NCBI GenBank assembly: GCA_021793135.1
Contig: JAJYTI010000062.1
Coordinates: forward strand, 1-10,833
Reading direction: 5' to 3'
Length of the DNA stretch: 10,833 nt
Source: Bacteroidota bacterium
GTDB taxonomy: Bacteria; Bacteroidota; Bacteroidia; Flavobacteriales; Flavobacteriaceae
The notes below the pieces were generated by a model. That model saw only the letters and a list, made by a program, of their open reading frames with translations. It searched no databases and was not told the DNA's origin. A program made the position numbers and the translations under genes. This document shows, in pieces, positions 1 to 6,384 of the stretch; the first letter of the stretch is position 1; every line of letters starts with the position of its first letter.

Positions 1-91
1 ATCTTCGCATATCATAATAATAGAAAGGAGTTTTTAAATTTTCTATTTCTTCAATAGCTATATGTGTCATGATATTAATTTCTGTATTCAT
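1..91 (-). CDS. lysA: Diaminopimelate decarboxylase, N-terminal fragment (runs off window)
   Basis: Only the first 30 codons are visible, reading leftward from the ATG at 91-89. The peptide has TPFYYYDM at residues 21-28. In Bacteroidota, a TPFYYYD motif close to the N-terminus is typical of the PLP-dependent fold-type III diaminopimelate decarboxylase, which makes L-lysine from meso-diaminopimelate, the last step of lysine synthesis. The ATG shares one base with the aspartate kinase stop codon (TAATG on the minus strand), so translational coupling and cotranscription are likely. The preceding gene acts in the same pathway, and a lysC-lysA pair is known from Bacteroides. A second Met at codon 8 is an alternative start. 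The catalytic lysine and the rest of the barrel lie outside the window, so the identity rests on the short motif plus context. Confidence 0.7.
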   Translation of the reverse strand, partial: MNTEINIMTHIAIEEIENLKTPFYYYDMRR

Positions 92-1401
92 TAAAAAAAT
101 CTTGAATGTAACGAGCGTAATGCTTCTACTTTGTGTTCTTGTGGTAATAACATGGATATATTATGCTCACTTCCTCCATAGGATATCATTCGGACAGGTA
201 AATGCTTCAAAGCATCGGAAACCACTGTAGCTTGACCATTAGCATCTCCTGAGAAATCTCCTACAACGCAAACTATACTTTGGTTTTCATCTATTTGCAC
301 CTGTCCATATTTTTGTAACTCATCTATTATAGCAGTTAAATATCTTGTTGAATCAATAGTCACAGATACTGCTACTTCAGAAGTTGTAATCATATCTATT
401 GGTGTTCTATATTTTTCAAAAACTTCAAAAACTTTACGTAAGAATCCATAAGCCATAAGCATCCTAGAAGAATGAATACGAATCGCAGTAATTCCATCTT
501 TCCCAGCAATAGCAACAATCCTACTTTGATTCTTTTTTTTCGAAAAAATCTGTGTCCCTTCTAATTCTGGTGCTAATGTGTCTAATAATCTTACAGGAAT
601 ATTATATTTTTTTGCCGGATGAATACTTTGTGGATGTAAAATCTTTGCACCAAAATAGGCCAACTCAGCTGCTTCATCGAAGCTTAAAAATTTTATAGGT
701 TTTGTATTATGTACATAACGTGGATCGTTGTTGTGAAATCCATCAATATCTGTCCAGATCTGAATTTCTTCTGCATTGATTGCAGCGCCGATTAGAGAAG
801 CTGTGTAATCACTTCCTCCACGTTGTAAATTATCAATCTCATTTAGATGATTCTTACATATAAAACCCTGTGTTACAATTATTTCACTCTTTGTATGTTG
901 ATTTAATAAATAGATTAAATTCTCAGAAATCTCTTGAATATTTGGTTGTTGATTTGCATTGATATTCATAAAGTCAGGGGCATATAACAAAGTAGTTTTT
1001 TTTCCGACAATCTGTAAGTACCTATGGAACAGGATAGTGGATAAAAGTTCTCCAAAAGCAAGAATACTTCCTACTTGATTAGAACAAAAATCTTGATTTG
1101 CAATACATTTTAAAGTTTGAAATCTTAATTTAATTTCTTTTTCAACTGATGACTTATTAGAAAATAAACTCTTTGCATAATCTAAATGTTTTATTTGGAG
1201 TTCATCAATCAGTTTTATTGCTTCCTGTTTTCGGTCAGCTAACAATAAGTCTGCAATATTTTGCAAATTATTAGTAACTCCTGAAATAGCGGATAACACA
1301 ACAATTGTTTTCGTTGTATGTTGTGATTCCACAATGTCAACAAGATTTTGCATACGGCTCGGTGTCCCAATCGAGGTTCCTCCAAATTTTAATACTTTCA
1401 T
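91..1401 (-). CDS. lysC: Aspartate kinase (monofunctional, ACT-domain regulated)
   Basis: This 436-residue enzyme would phosphorylate L-aspartate with ATP, the first step towards lysine, threonine and methionine. The N-terminus carries the amino-acid-kinase signature KFGGTS (residues 5-10). Further on come LQRGGSDYTASLIGAA and the aspartokinase stretch IWTDIDGFHNNDPR, which contribute to nucleotide and aspartate binding. The last roughly 140 residues form two ACT-like segments (around FLRKVFEVFEKYRTPIDMITTSEV and IVCVVGDF...PVRMISYGG), the usual site of feedback inhibition by an amino acid. There is no homoserine dehydrogenase domain, so this is not a ThrA fusion. I chose the ATG at 1401 because MKVLKFGG is the conserved beginning of the family; an in-frame GTG at 1407 is also open. 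Its stop overlaps the next gene, probably lysA, and its leader carries a putative lysine-responsive attenuator. The effector is inferred to be lysine from this context, not seen in the protein. Confidence 0.95.
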   Translation of the reverse strand: MKVLKFGGTSIGTPSRMQNLVDIVESQHTTKTIVVLSAISGVTNNLQNIADLLLADRKQEAIKLIDELQIKHLDYAKSLFSNKSSVEKEIKLRFQTLKCIANQDFCSNQVGSILAFGELLSTILFHRYLQIVGKKTTLLYAPDFMNINANQQPNIQEISENLIYLLNQHTKSEIIVTQGFICKNHLNEIDNLQRGGSDYTASLIGAAINAEEIQIWTDIDGFHNNDPRYVHNTKPIKFLSFDEAAELAYFGAKILHPQSIHPAKKYNIPVRLLDTLAPELEGTQIFSKKKNQSRIVAIAGKDGITAIRIHSSRMLMAYGFLRKVFEVFEKYRTPIDMITTSEVAVSVTIDSTRYLTAIIDELQKYGQVQIDENQSIVCVVGDFSGDANGQATVVSDALKHLPVRMISYGGSEHNISMLLPQEHKVEALRSLHSRFF

Positions 1402-1417
1402 ATTCACAATTTAATTC

Positions 1418-1451
1418 AAAAAAAAAAGGCTTGTCGTGATGACAAGCCTTT
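1418..1451 (-). terminator. Intrinsic terminator in the lysC leader (attenuator)
   Basis: On the minus strand the arms AAAGGCTTGTC (1451-1441) and GACAAGCCTTT (1435-1425) form a perfect 11-bp stem with a 5-nt loop, followed by a run of 10 T (1427-1418, overlapping the foot of the stem). The U-tract points towards lysC and ends 16 nt before its ATG. No gene ends just upstream on this strand, so the hairpin cannot serve an upstream gene and is best read as an attenuator within the 5' leader. On the plus strand it is not followed by a T-run. Confidence 0.88.
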
Positions 1452-1478
1452 GGTTATATTAGATAATAAAAGGTATGC

Positions 1479-1486
1479 TCACGACA
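1479..1486 (-). promoter_or_regulatory. Putative antiterminator segment pairing with 1432-1439
   Basis: The minus-strand octamer TGTCGTGA (1486-1479) is exactly complementary to TCACGACA (1439-1432), which covers four loop bases and the first four bases of the 3' arm of the lysC leader terminator. Pairing would enclose the 5' arm (1451-1441) in a 39-nt loop, so the rest of the terminator could only form as a pseudoknot. The two structures should therefore exclude each other. The octamer also contains the stop codon of the putative leader peptide, the place where a terminating ribosome would mask it. Confidence 0.6.
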
Positions 1487-1535
1487 TTCGACGTAAGTAA
1501 ATCTTTTTATCTTTCTGTTTAAATATATTTAGCAC
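1479..1535 (-). CDS. Putative lysine-rich leader peptide of the lysC operon
   Basis: An 18-codon frame runs from a GTG (1535-1533) to TGA (1481-1479). The product is VLNIFKQKDKKIYLRRMS, with Val read as Met at initiation. Four of residues 6-11 are Lys, including a KK pair, followed later by RR. An in-frame TAA lies four codons before the GTG, so the frame is short. It lies between a -7 promoter box and the attenuator hairpin, and its last codons coincide with the antiterminator segment. From the end of the second KK codon (1503) to the antiterminator (1486) there are 16 nt, so a ribosome stalled there should leave the segment exposed. A ribosome at the stop would cover it. Weak points are the GTG start, the lack of a visible ribosome-binding site (normal in Flavobacteriia) and the generally A-rich DNA, which yields Lys codons by chance. 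Confidence 0.5.
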   Translation of the reverse strand: MLNIFKQKDKKIYLRRMS

Positions 1536-1560
1536 AATGAATCTTTATAAGTTAGGAACA

Positions 1561-1568
1561 CAAATATA
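1561..1568 (-). promoter_or_regulatory. -7 promoter box of the lysC operon
   Basis: TATATTTG on the minus strand matches the Bacteroidota consensus TAnnTTTG. Transcription would start about 5-8 nt further, near 1554, giving a leader of about 150 nt that contains the lysine-rich frame and the attenuator. I see no good -33 TTG at 17-23 nt spacing; the nearest TTG is only 11 nt upstream. Confidence 0.55.
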
Positions 1569-1870
1569 ATTTGTTTTCTCAATAAAAATATAAATAAGAG
1601 AATTAATTTTCGAACTGGTTTAAGCATTGGATATTCTTTCTAAATATTTTAAATCTGTGAAGAAAACAAGACAATAGATCATAATAGCGTCAAATTCTCT
1701 CTAGATTTTTTATTCCAGTACGATATTAAGTATATCGGGCACTATTTCTAGAATAAACATTTGAACTATAATTTATATTATGTTAAATAGAAAATATTGT
1801 ATTATAGCACTATCTCTCAGTAGATAGTTTTATAAATCAATAACTAGTTTTTAAATCCCTCTATGTAGAT
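1569..1870. other. AT-rich intergenic region between divergent lysC and recQ promoters
   Basis: No convincing reading frame or recognisable RNA gene was found here. Two inverted repeats stand out. A nested one at 1710-1756 has TTATTC/GAATAA outside and AGT..CGATAT/ATATCG..ACT inside, with TCTAGA near each side at 1700 and 1747. The other, at 1809-1828, is ACTATCT, a 6-nt loop and AGATAGT, followed by a few T. Either could be an operator or chance in AT-rich DNA. Confidence 0.4.
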
Positions 1871-1878
1871 TATCTTTG
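1871..1878 (+). promoter_or_regulatory. -7 promoter box of recQ
   Basis: TATCTTTG matches TAnnTTTG, and a T-rich patch at 1848-1852 lies about 18 nt upstream in the -33 position. Predicted initiation near 1884 gives a leader of about 20 nt to the TTG at 1905. This supports that unusual start, because an upstream extension of the protein would begin before the transcript. Confidence 0.6.
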
Positions 1879-1904
1879 TTTTTTAAGTAAAACCTCATTC
1901 AGAT

Positions 1905-3995
1905 TTGGCATTGGATTTAATCCCTACATTAAAAAAATATTTTGGCTACGATAGTTTTAGAAATAATCAAGAAAGTATAATTCGTGATGTTATTAATAAA
2001 CGTGATGCCTTGGTTATTATGCCTACTGGTGGCGGAAAATCTTTATGCTACCAGTTACCTGCTATAATATTACCAAAGACTACTTTGGTTATTTCGCCAT
2101 TGATTGCATTAATGAAAGATCAAGTTGATTCCTTACGAGCAAATGGAATTCCTGCTGACTTTTTTAATAGCACCCAAACGGCCGAAGAACAAAATGAAAT
2201 ATTAGAACGTGTTGCTAAAAATGAAATAAAATTACTCTACATTGCTCCAGAAAGCTTAGCAAACATTCAATTTTTATTAAACAACAAATTTATAGATTGT
2301 GTTGCTATAGATGAAGCCCATTGTATTTCATCATGGGGACATGATTTCAGACCTTCCTATCAAAGTTTAGGCTTTTTAAAAAAACAATTACCAAATACTC
2401 CAATAATAGCCTTAACTGCAACTGCAGATGTCGCAACAAGACAAGATATTGTAGAGCAATTAAACATTCCGAACGCTAAACAATATGTTTCATCTTTTGA
2501 TAGAGCTAACATTTATATGGAAGTTCGGCCTTCGGATAAACGAATTCAACAAATCATTAAATTTATTCGTAAAAGACCTGATTATAGCGGTATAGTATAT
2601 TGTTTAAGTAGAAAATCTACAGAAAAAGTAGCCGAAAAATTGAGTGATGCTGGCTATTCTGCCGATGCTTATCATGCTGGTCTAGACCCTGAAGAACGAT
2701 CGTTTATTCAAGAAAACTTTATTCAGGATAAAACTAAAATTATATGTGCTACAACCGCTTTTGGCATGGGTATAGACAAACCTAACATACGTTGGGTAAT
2801 TCACTATAATATGCCAAAGAATATCGAAGGTTATTATCAAGAAATTGGGCGTGCAGGGAGAGATGGAAATGATGCCGAAGCTCTTCTATTCTATAGTTAT
2901 GGAGATATTATTCAACTAGAACGCTTTATGCAAGGATCTAGTAATGAAGAAATGCAACGTTCAAAAATGGAACGAATGAAACAATTTACAGAAGCTACTA
3001 GTTGTAGAAGACGAATTTTGCTTAATTACTTTGGTGAAATCAGTGAAAGCAGTTGTGATAATTGCGATGTATGCCAAAACCCTCCTTCATTTATAGATGG
3101 AACTGTACTTGCACAAAAAGCATTATCTACCATTTATCGTGTTAAAGAAAATGAAGGAATTCATGCCATTATTGATATTCTACGAGGCGCTAAAAATCAA
3201 CATATATTAGAAAATAATTATCTCCAGTTAAGCACTTATGGAATTGGAAAAGATGTGTCATGGAGAGATTGGCAACATTACATCATTCAATTTATTAATC
3301 AAGGTTTATGTACTATTGCTTTTCATAAAGACAATCATTTAGAGCTCACTCATATAGCTAAGCTAGTTTTGTTTGAAGGGTTAAAAGTCAAAGTCACAGA
3401 ACCTATGCAGAAAACAGAACAAGCTCCCCTACTCTCTAAAAAGCCTATCGAACTTTCTTATGACGAAAAGCTATTCGAAAAATTAAAAAAACTACGAGCA
3501 GAAATAGCAAAAGAACAAAATTTACGCCCCATATATTTAGTATTTAATGATGCTAGTTTAAAAGACATGGCAGCAAAAAAACCCATCACGGAAGAAGCCT
3601 TTCTTAATATATCTGGTGTAGGACAAAGAAAATTAGAAGTGTATGGCGATCGGTTTATCTATGAAATTGCGAATTATACTCAGATAAAAAAGGCCGATAC
3701 CTATCAAAAAACCCTTTTGCTCTATAAAGAAGGCAAAACTATTCAAGAAATTGCGCTAACACGTAAACTTCATGAAACAACCATCTATTCACATTTAGCA
3801 AAACTCTATTTAGAAAATAGGATTAATTCATTAGAAGATTTTATAACTAAAGATGAAATTTCGCAAATAAAAAAGGCTTATTATTCTCTAAACAAAGAAG
3901 AGAAATTAAAGCCTTATTTTGATTATTTTGAAGAGAAAGTCCCCTATCACATCATTCGATTAGGACTCACCATTTTGCAGAAAGAATTCGATTAA
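1905..3995 (+). CDS. recQ: ATP-dependent DNA helicase RecQ
   Basis: A 3'-5' superfamily 2 helicase for recombination and repair, 696 residues. Visible in order: the Q-motif region FGYDSFRNNQ (13-22), Walker A PTGGGKS (40-46), DEAH (136-139) followed by the aromatic-rich loop CISSWGHDFRP, the LTATAD motif, and helicase motif VI (QEIGRAGRDG). The RecQ zinc site has Cys 367, 384, 387 and 390, the same 17-3-3 spacing as E. coli RecQ. A winged-helix RQC domain follows, then an HRDC domain at about 517-592 and a C-terminal helix-turn-helix domain at about 595-690 (KEGKTIQEIALTRKLHETTI), as in many Bacteroidota and Firmicutes RecQ proteins. The start is TTG: a stop at 1884 and the promoter box leave no ATG, and the N-terminus has the expected length. 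A second TTG two codons later is an alternative. The gene ends convergently, overlapping the next gene by 4 nt. Confidence 0.95.
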   Translation: MALDLIPTLKKYFGYDSFRNNQESIIRDVINKRDALVIMPTGGGKSLCYQLPAIILPKTTLVISPLIALMKDQVDSLRANGIPADFFNSTQTAEEQNEILERVAKNEIKLLYIAPESLANIQFLLNNKFIDCVAIDEAHCISSWGHDFRPSYQSLGFLKKQLPNTPIIALTATADVATRQDIVEQLNIPNAKQYVSSFDRANIYMEVRPSDKRIQQIIKFIRKRPDYSGIVYCLSRKSTEKVAEKLSDAGYSADAYHAGLDPEERSFIQENFIQDKTKIICATTAFGMGIDKPNIRWVIHYNMPKNIEGYYQEIGRAGRDGNDAEALLFYSYGDIIQLERFMQGSSNEEMQRSKMERMKQFTEATSCRRRILLNYFGEISESSCDNCDVCQNPPSFIDGTVLAQKALSTIYRVKENEGIHAIIDILRGAKNQHILENNYLQLSTYGIGKDVSWRDWQHYIIQFINQGLCTIAFHKDNHLELTHIAKLVLFEGLKVKVTEPMQKTEQAPLLSKKPIELSYDEKLFEKLKKLRAEIAKEQNLRPIYLVFNDASLKDMAAKKPITEEAFLNISGVGQRKLEVYGDRFIYEIANYTQIKKADTYQKTLLLYKEGKTIQEIALTRKLHETTIYSHLAKLYLENRINSLEDFITKDEISQIKKAYYSLNKEEKLKPYFDYFEEKVPYHIIRLGLTILQKEFD

Positions 3996-4004
3996 TTTTC
4001 TTTC
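3980..4004. terminator. Weak hairpin spanning the recQ and 3992-4738 stop codons
   Basis: GAAAG/CTTTC plus AATT/AATT arms, with a 2-nt bulge, fold around the two overlapping stop codons. The stem is AT-rich, and the plus-strand tail is pyrimidine-rich without a clean T-run. This is the only termination candidate between these convergent genes and may not be functional. Confidence 0.25.
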
Positions 4005-4738
4005 GTTTCTTCTTCACTAGTATTATTCTCTTTTTCTTGACTTTCTGAATGAAAGGAATCCTCCTCTTCATCCGCCTGTTTAATAATTACAACGGTCGCT
4101 TTATAGCCAGTAAGCAAATTCCATTCGTTAGAAGAAACTAAGTTACCGTCGTCATCATACACATGTAATTCTGCAGTATTTGGACCAGAGTCTCCTTGGT
4201 TTAATGCTACAAAATCTATTTTATTAACACCAACTTGCAAGGGTAAATGAAGTCCTTTAAAATGCGCTTCGAGCATCGTGTCATAAATAACCACTTCATC
4301 ATTTACTAATACTCTAATTCTATCTCCATCTACTACTTGATGGTCTCTATATAATACATGTAGTCGATTATGTTCTGTTACGATATCTGCAAAAGATTGG
4401 TTACGACCTTCTGGTAATTTCCCCTCATCTTTCTTTCCATAGCCTCTAGGAGTATAATCTGTAGAATATTCCATTAAGCCATCCCCTTTTGTGATGTCTA
4501 TTTCTTTTTCTTTCTTTTTTCCTAACTCTTTAAATTTATCTGAGGATCGAATAGAACTTTCAAAAAGTGGTGTTTCTCTTCCCATATTTAAACTTGGTGC
4601 AGAACGTGCTCCTAATCCACTATTTGGAAAAGAATTACTCTTAGTTTCTGACTTCGGAAAAGACCCAGTACGTGTATCTGGTTGTGCATGTGCTGTAAAT
4701 ACAAATGATAACACAATTAGCAATAATCCAAAACGCAT
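3992..4738 (-). CDS. Secreted protein of unknown function, conserved-looking C-terminal beta domain
   Basis: The 248-residue product has a clear Sec signal peptide (MRFGLLLIVLSFVFTAHA, likely cleaved before Gln19). Next is a low-complexity Ser/Pro/Asn-rich stretch with a SFPxS repeat (about 26-42), a Lys/Glu-rich linker, and a compact domain at about 115-221. That domain contains DGDRIRVLVNDEVV, GVNKIDFVALNQGDSGPNTAELHVYDDDGN and a final beta strand (KATVVIIK). It resembles domains of uncharacterised secreted proteins I recall from Flavobacteriia; I know no function. The tail (222-248) is very acidic, rich in Glu, Ser and Asn. It is periplasmic or exported and has no C-terminal secretion-domain motif that I recognise. 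It lies 54 nt downstream of the small membrane-protein gene and is probably cotranscribed with it. The stop codon overlaps the recQ stop. Confidence 0.85.
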   Translation of the reverse strand: MRFGLLLIVLSFVFTAHAQPDTRTGSFPKSETKSNSFPNSGLGARSAPSLNMGRETPLFESSIRSSDKFKELGKKKEKEIDITKGDGLMEYSTDYTPRGYGKKDEGKLPEGRNQSFADIVTEHNRLHVLYRDHQVVDGDRIRVLVNDEVVIYDTMLEAHFKGLHLPLQVGVNKIDFVALNQGDSGPNTAELHVYDDDGNLVSSNEWNLLTGYKATVVIIKQADEEEDSFHSESQEKENNTSEEETKEN

Positions 4739-4792
4739 AGTTTATTTATTTTTTTAAAATATTTAAGTCAATAAGTTTGCCATAATACATAA

Positions 4793-4999
4793 TCAGCGCT
4801 TTTTTTTACGACGCCAAGCAACATATCCCAAAATTACAGCAATTGCTGGAATAACAATATATAAAATTATATCGGCAGGATTGTCAAAATTTAATGGACT
4901 ATTTTTAGAAGGATTTGGTGCATGATATGGTATTTGAGCCGTTAACTGCTCAACTTCTAAAAATAAAATTATACATAATATATAGGTAAAACGTTTCAT
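4793..4999 (-). CDS. Small single-pass membrane protein with signal sequence
   Basis: A 68-residue protein of unknown function. An N-terminal hydrophobic signal-like segment (MKRFTYILCIILFLEVEQLTAQ) is followed by a short Pro/Asn-rich exported stretch, then a transmembrane helix at about 44-61 (DIILYIVIPAIAVILGYVAW), and it ends in RRKKKR. By the positive-inside rule, the basic tail would be cytoplasmic and the short middle part periplasmic. I recall small proteins of this plan being common in Flavobacteriia. The start at 4999 is preferred over an in-frame ATG at 5038, because the signal peptide then begins at Met and the extra 13 residues look like non-coding sequence. An imperfect promoter-like TATTTTG lies at 5022-5028 on this strand, between the two starts. 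The neighbouring secreted-protein gene 54 nt downstream suggests a two-gene operon. Confidence 0.72.
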   Translation of the reverse strand: MKRFTYILCIILFLEVEQLTAQIPYHAPNPSKNSPLNFDNPADIILYIVIPAIAVILGYVAWRRKKKR

Positions 5000-5273
5000 C
5001 TCTTTGCTTTGTATGAAAGTACAAAATATTGAAGACAAATAAGAGTTTTGTCACTTATTACCGTGAAACATTAACTATACTCTACTTTAATTAACTAAAA
5101 TTTTTATTGTAAGGTTTAATAAGATTGACGTCTAATAGATTGGAATTATTCTGTTCCAATAATTATTTATAATAGATTTTCATATACTCTGTAAGTAATA
5201 GAATTTCTTACCGACTAATAATAAGCAACAAATTAGAAACAACATACTTTAATTAAAATATTGATATATTTTG
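5000..5273. other. Intergenic region upstream of rpoD
   Basis: No gene is recognised. Two inverted repeats are visible: ATTGGAA, an 8-nt loop and TTCCAAT at 5139-5160, and GTAAG..CTTAC at 5191-5211 with further partial pairing inside. They lie 60-140 nt upstream of the rpoD -7 box and could be protein-binding sites or chance. Confidence 0.35.
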
Positions 5274-5281
5274 TATCTTTG
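5274..5281 (+). promoter_or_regulatory. -7 promoter box of rpoD
   Basis: TATCTTTG fits the TAnnTTTG consensus. Initiation near 5287 gives a 5' leader of about 60 nt to the ATG at 5349. A clear -33 TTG at normal spacing is not evident; TTT at 5248-5250 is 23 nt upstream. Confidence 0.6.
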
Positions 5282-5348
5282 CAAAATTATCAGTATTATG
5301 CTGTGTTAATTGTTTTTACTGTTTATTAAAATAGATTAGGATTTTTAT

Positions 5349-6215
5349 ATGAGACAACTTAAAATTACGAAGCAGGTTACCAACAGGGAAACGAAATCAC
5401 TTAATAGTTATCTGCAGGATGTAAGTCGAATCGACATGATTACGGCCGAAGAAGAAGTAGAGCTTGCACAGCGTATTCGCGAAGGCGATCAGCGTGCATT
5501 AGAAAAATTGACTCGCGCCAACTTACGATTTGTTATTTCTGTAGCTAAACAATATCAAAACCAAGGATTACGTTTACCAGACTTAATTAACGAAGGTAAC
5601 TTAGGTTTAGTTAAAGCTGCAAAACGCTTTGATGAAACTAGAGGTTTTAAGTTTATTTCTTATGCAGTATGGTGGATTAGACAAGCGATATTACAAGCTA
5701 TTGCAGAACAATCTCGTGTAGTGCGTTTACCATTAAACAAGATTGGTGATATCAACAAAATCCGTAAGGCAGCGATTCACTTAGAACAAATTCATGAGCG
5801 TAAACCTTCTGCGCAAGAAATTGCACAGGAACTAGACATGTCTGTAGAGAATGTAAAACAATCGTTACAAAACGCTAACCGAAGCTTGTCGATGGATGCT
5901 CCATTCCAAGAAGGTGAAAATGACAATAACTTATACGATGTATTAAGTTCTTCAGAAAGTCCAAATCCAGACAGAAGTTTAATTCATGAATCTTTACGTA
6001 TAGAGATAGATCGTGCACTAGACACCCTATCACCACGTGAAGCAGATGTAGTTCGACTAAATTTTGGATTAGGAGGGCAACCAGCTATGACTTTACAAGA
6101 AATAGGTGATACTTTTGATTTAAGTAGAGAGCGTGTAAGACAAATTAGAGAGAAAGCTATTCGTCGATTACGTCATCAATCAAAAAGCCATATTCTTAAA
6201 AAGTATCTTGGATAA
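5349..6215 (+). CDS. rpoD: Primary RNA polymerase sigma factor RpoD (sigma-70 family)
   Basis: A 288-residue housekeeping sigma factor of the short Bacteroidota type, lacking region 1.1 and the long non-conserved region of proteobacterial RpoD. Region 1.2 is at about 18-50 (LNSYLQDVSRIDMITAEEE). Region 2 is at about 51-127, with the core-binding DLINEGNLGL and the -10-melting stretch GFKFISYAVWWIRQAI. Region 3 is at about 131-205, and region 4 at about 222-277 with the -35-reading helix-turn-helix TLQEIGDTFDLSRERVRQI. The length and near-invariant N-terminus (MRQLKITKQVTNRE) fit the primary sigma of this phylum, whose promoters use a TAnnTTTG -7 element; several such elements occur in this window. 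The gene is monocistronic, with its own promoter box and a structured terminator downstream. Confidence 0.97.
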   Translation: MRQLKITKQVTNRETKSLNSYLQDVSRIDMITAEEEVELAQRIREGDQRALEKLTRANLRFVISVAKQYQNQGLRLPDLINEGNLGLVKAAKRFDETRGFKFISYAVWWIRQAILQAIAEQSRVVRLPLNKIGDINKIRKAAIHLEQIHERKPSAQEIAQELDMSVENVKQSLQNANRSLSMDAPFQEGENDNNLYDVLSSSESPNPDRSLIHESLRIEIDRALDTLSPREADVVRLNFGLGGQPAMTLQEIGDTFDLSRERVRQIREKAIRRLRHQSKSHILKKYLG

Positions 6216-6274
6216 GAATAAACCTGCTTTTTTCGTCTTATTAAATTAAGACTTTATAAAAACAATATTTAAAG

Positions 6275-6337
6275 CTGCTATTACAGCGTATATCAGTGCA
6301 TTGCATTGAAAAATACAGAAGTAATAGCAGTTTTTTT
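6275..6337 (+). terminator. Long structured terminator after rpoD
   Basis: A perfect 10-bp outer stem (CTGCTATTAC at 6275-6284 with GTAATAGCAG at 6321-6330) is followed by seven T (6331-6337). The 36-nt interior can fold further: GTAT/ATAC (6288-6291, 6313-6316), then CAGTGC/GCATTG (6294-6299, 6303-6308, one G-U pair) around an ATT triloop. It starts 59 nt after the rpoD stop. It is larger than a usual terminator hairpin and might also mark a 3'-UTR-derived RNA. Confidence 0.75.
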
Positions 6338-6384
6338 ATATCATAGATTTAATTTATTAACGATTTTCTATGACTTTCTTATCA

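Noticed and set aside
1402..1407. GTG at 1407 as the lysC start
   Set aside because: It would add only two residues before MKVLKFGG, the normal family N-terminus; the ATG at 1401 is preferred.
1402..1568. L-box lysine riboswitch upstream of lysC
   Set aside because: The leader is only about 150 nt, AT-rich, and lacks the multi-helix aptamer core expected of an L-box. The visible structure is a simple terminator with a complementary octamer.
4491..4757. 88-codon plus-strand ORF
   Set aside because: It is antisense to the start of the secreted-protein gene, whose signal peptide and composition make the minus strand clearly coding. The translation shows no recognisable domain.
5000..5038. ATG at 5038 as start of the small membrane protein
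   Set aside because: It would place 13 residues before a signal peptide that begins naturally at the ATG at 4999.
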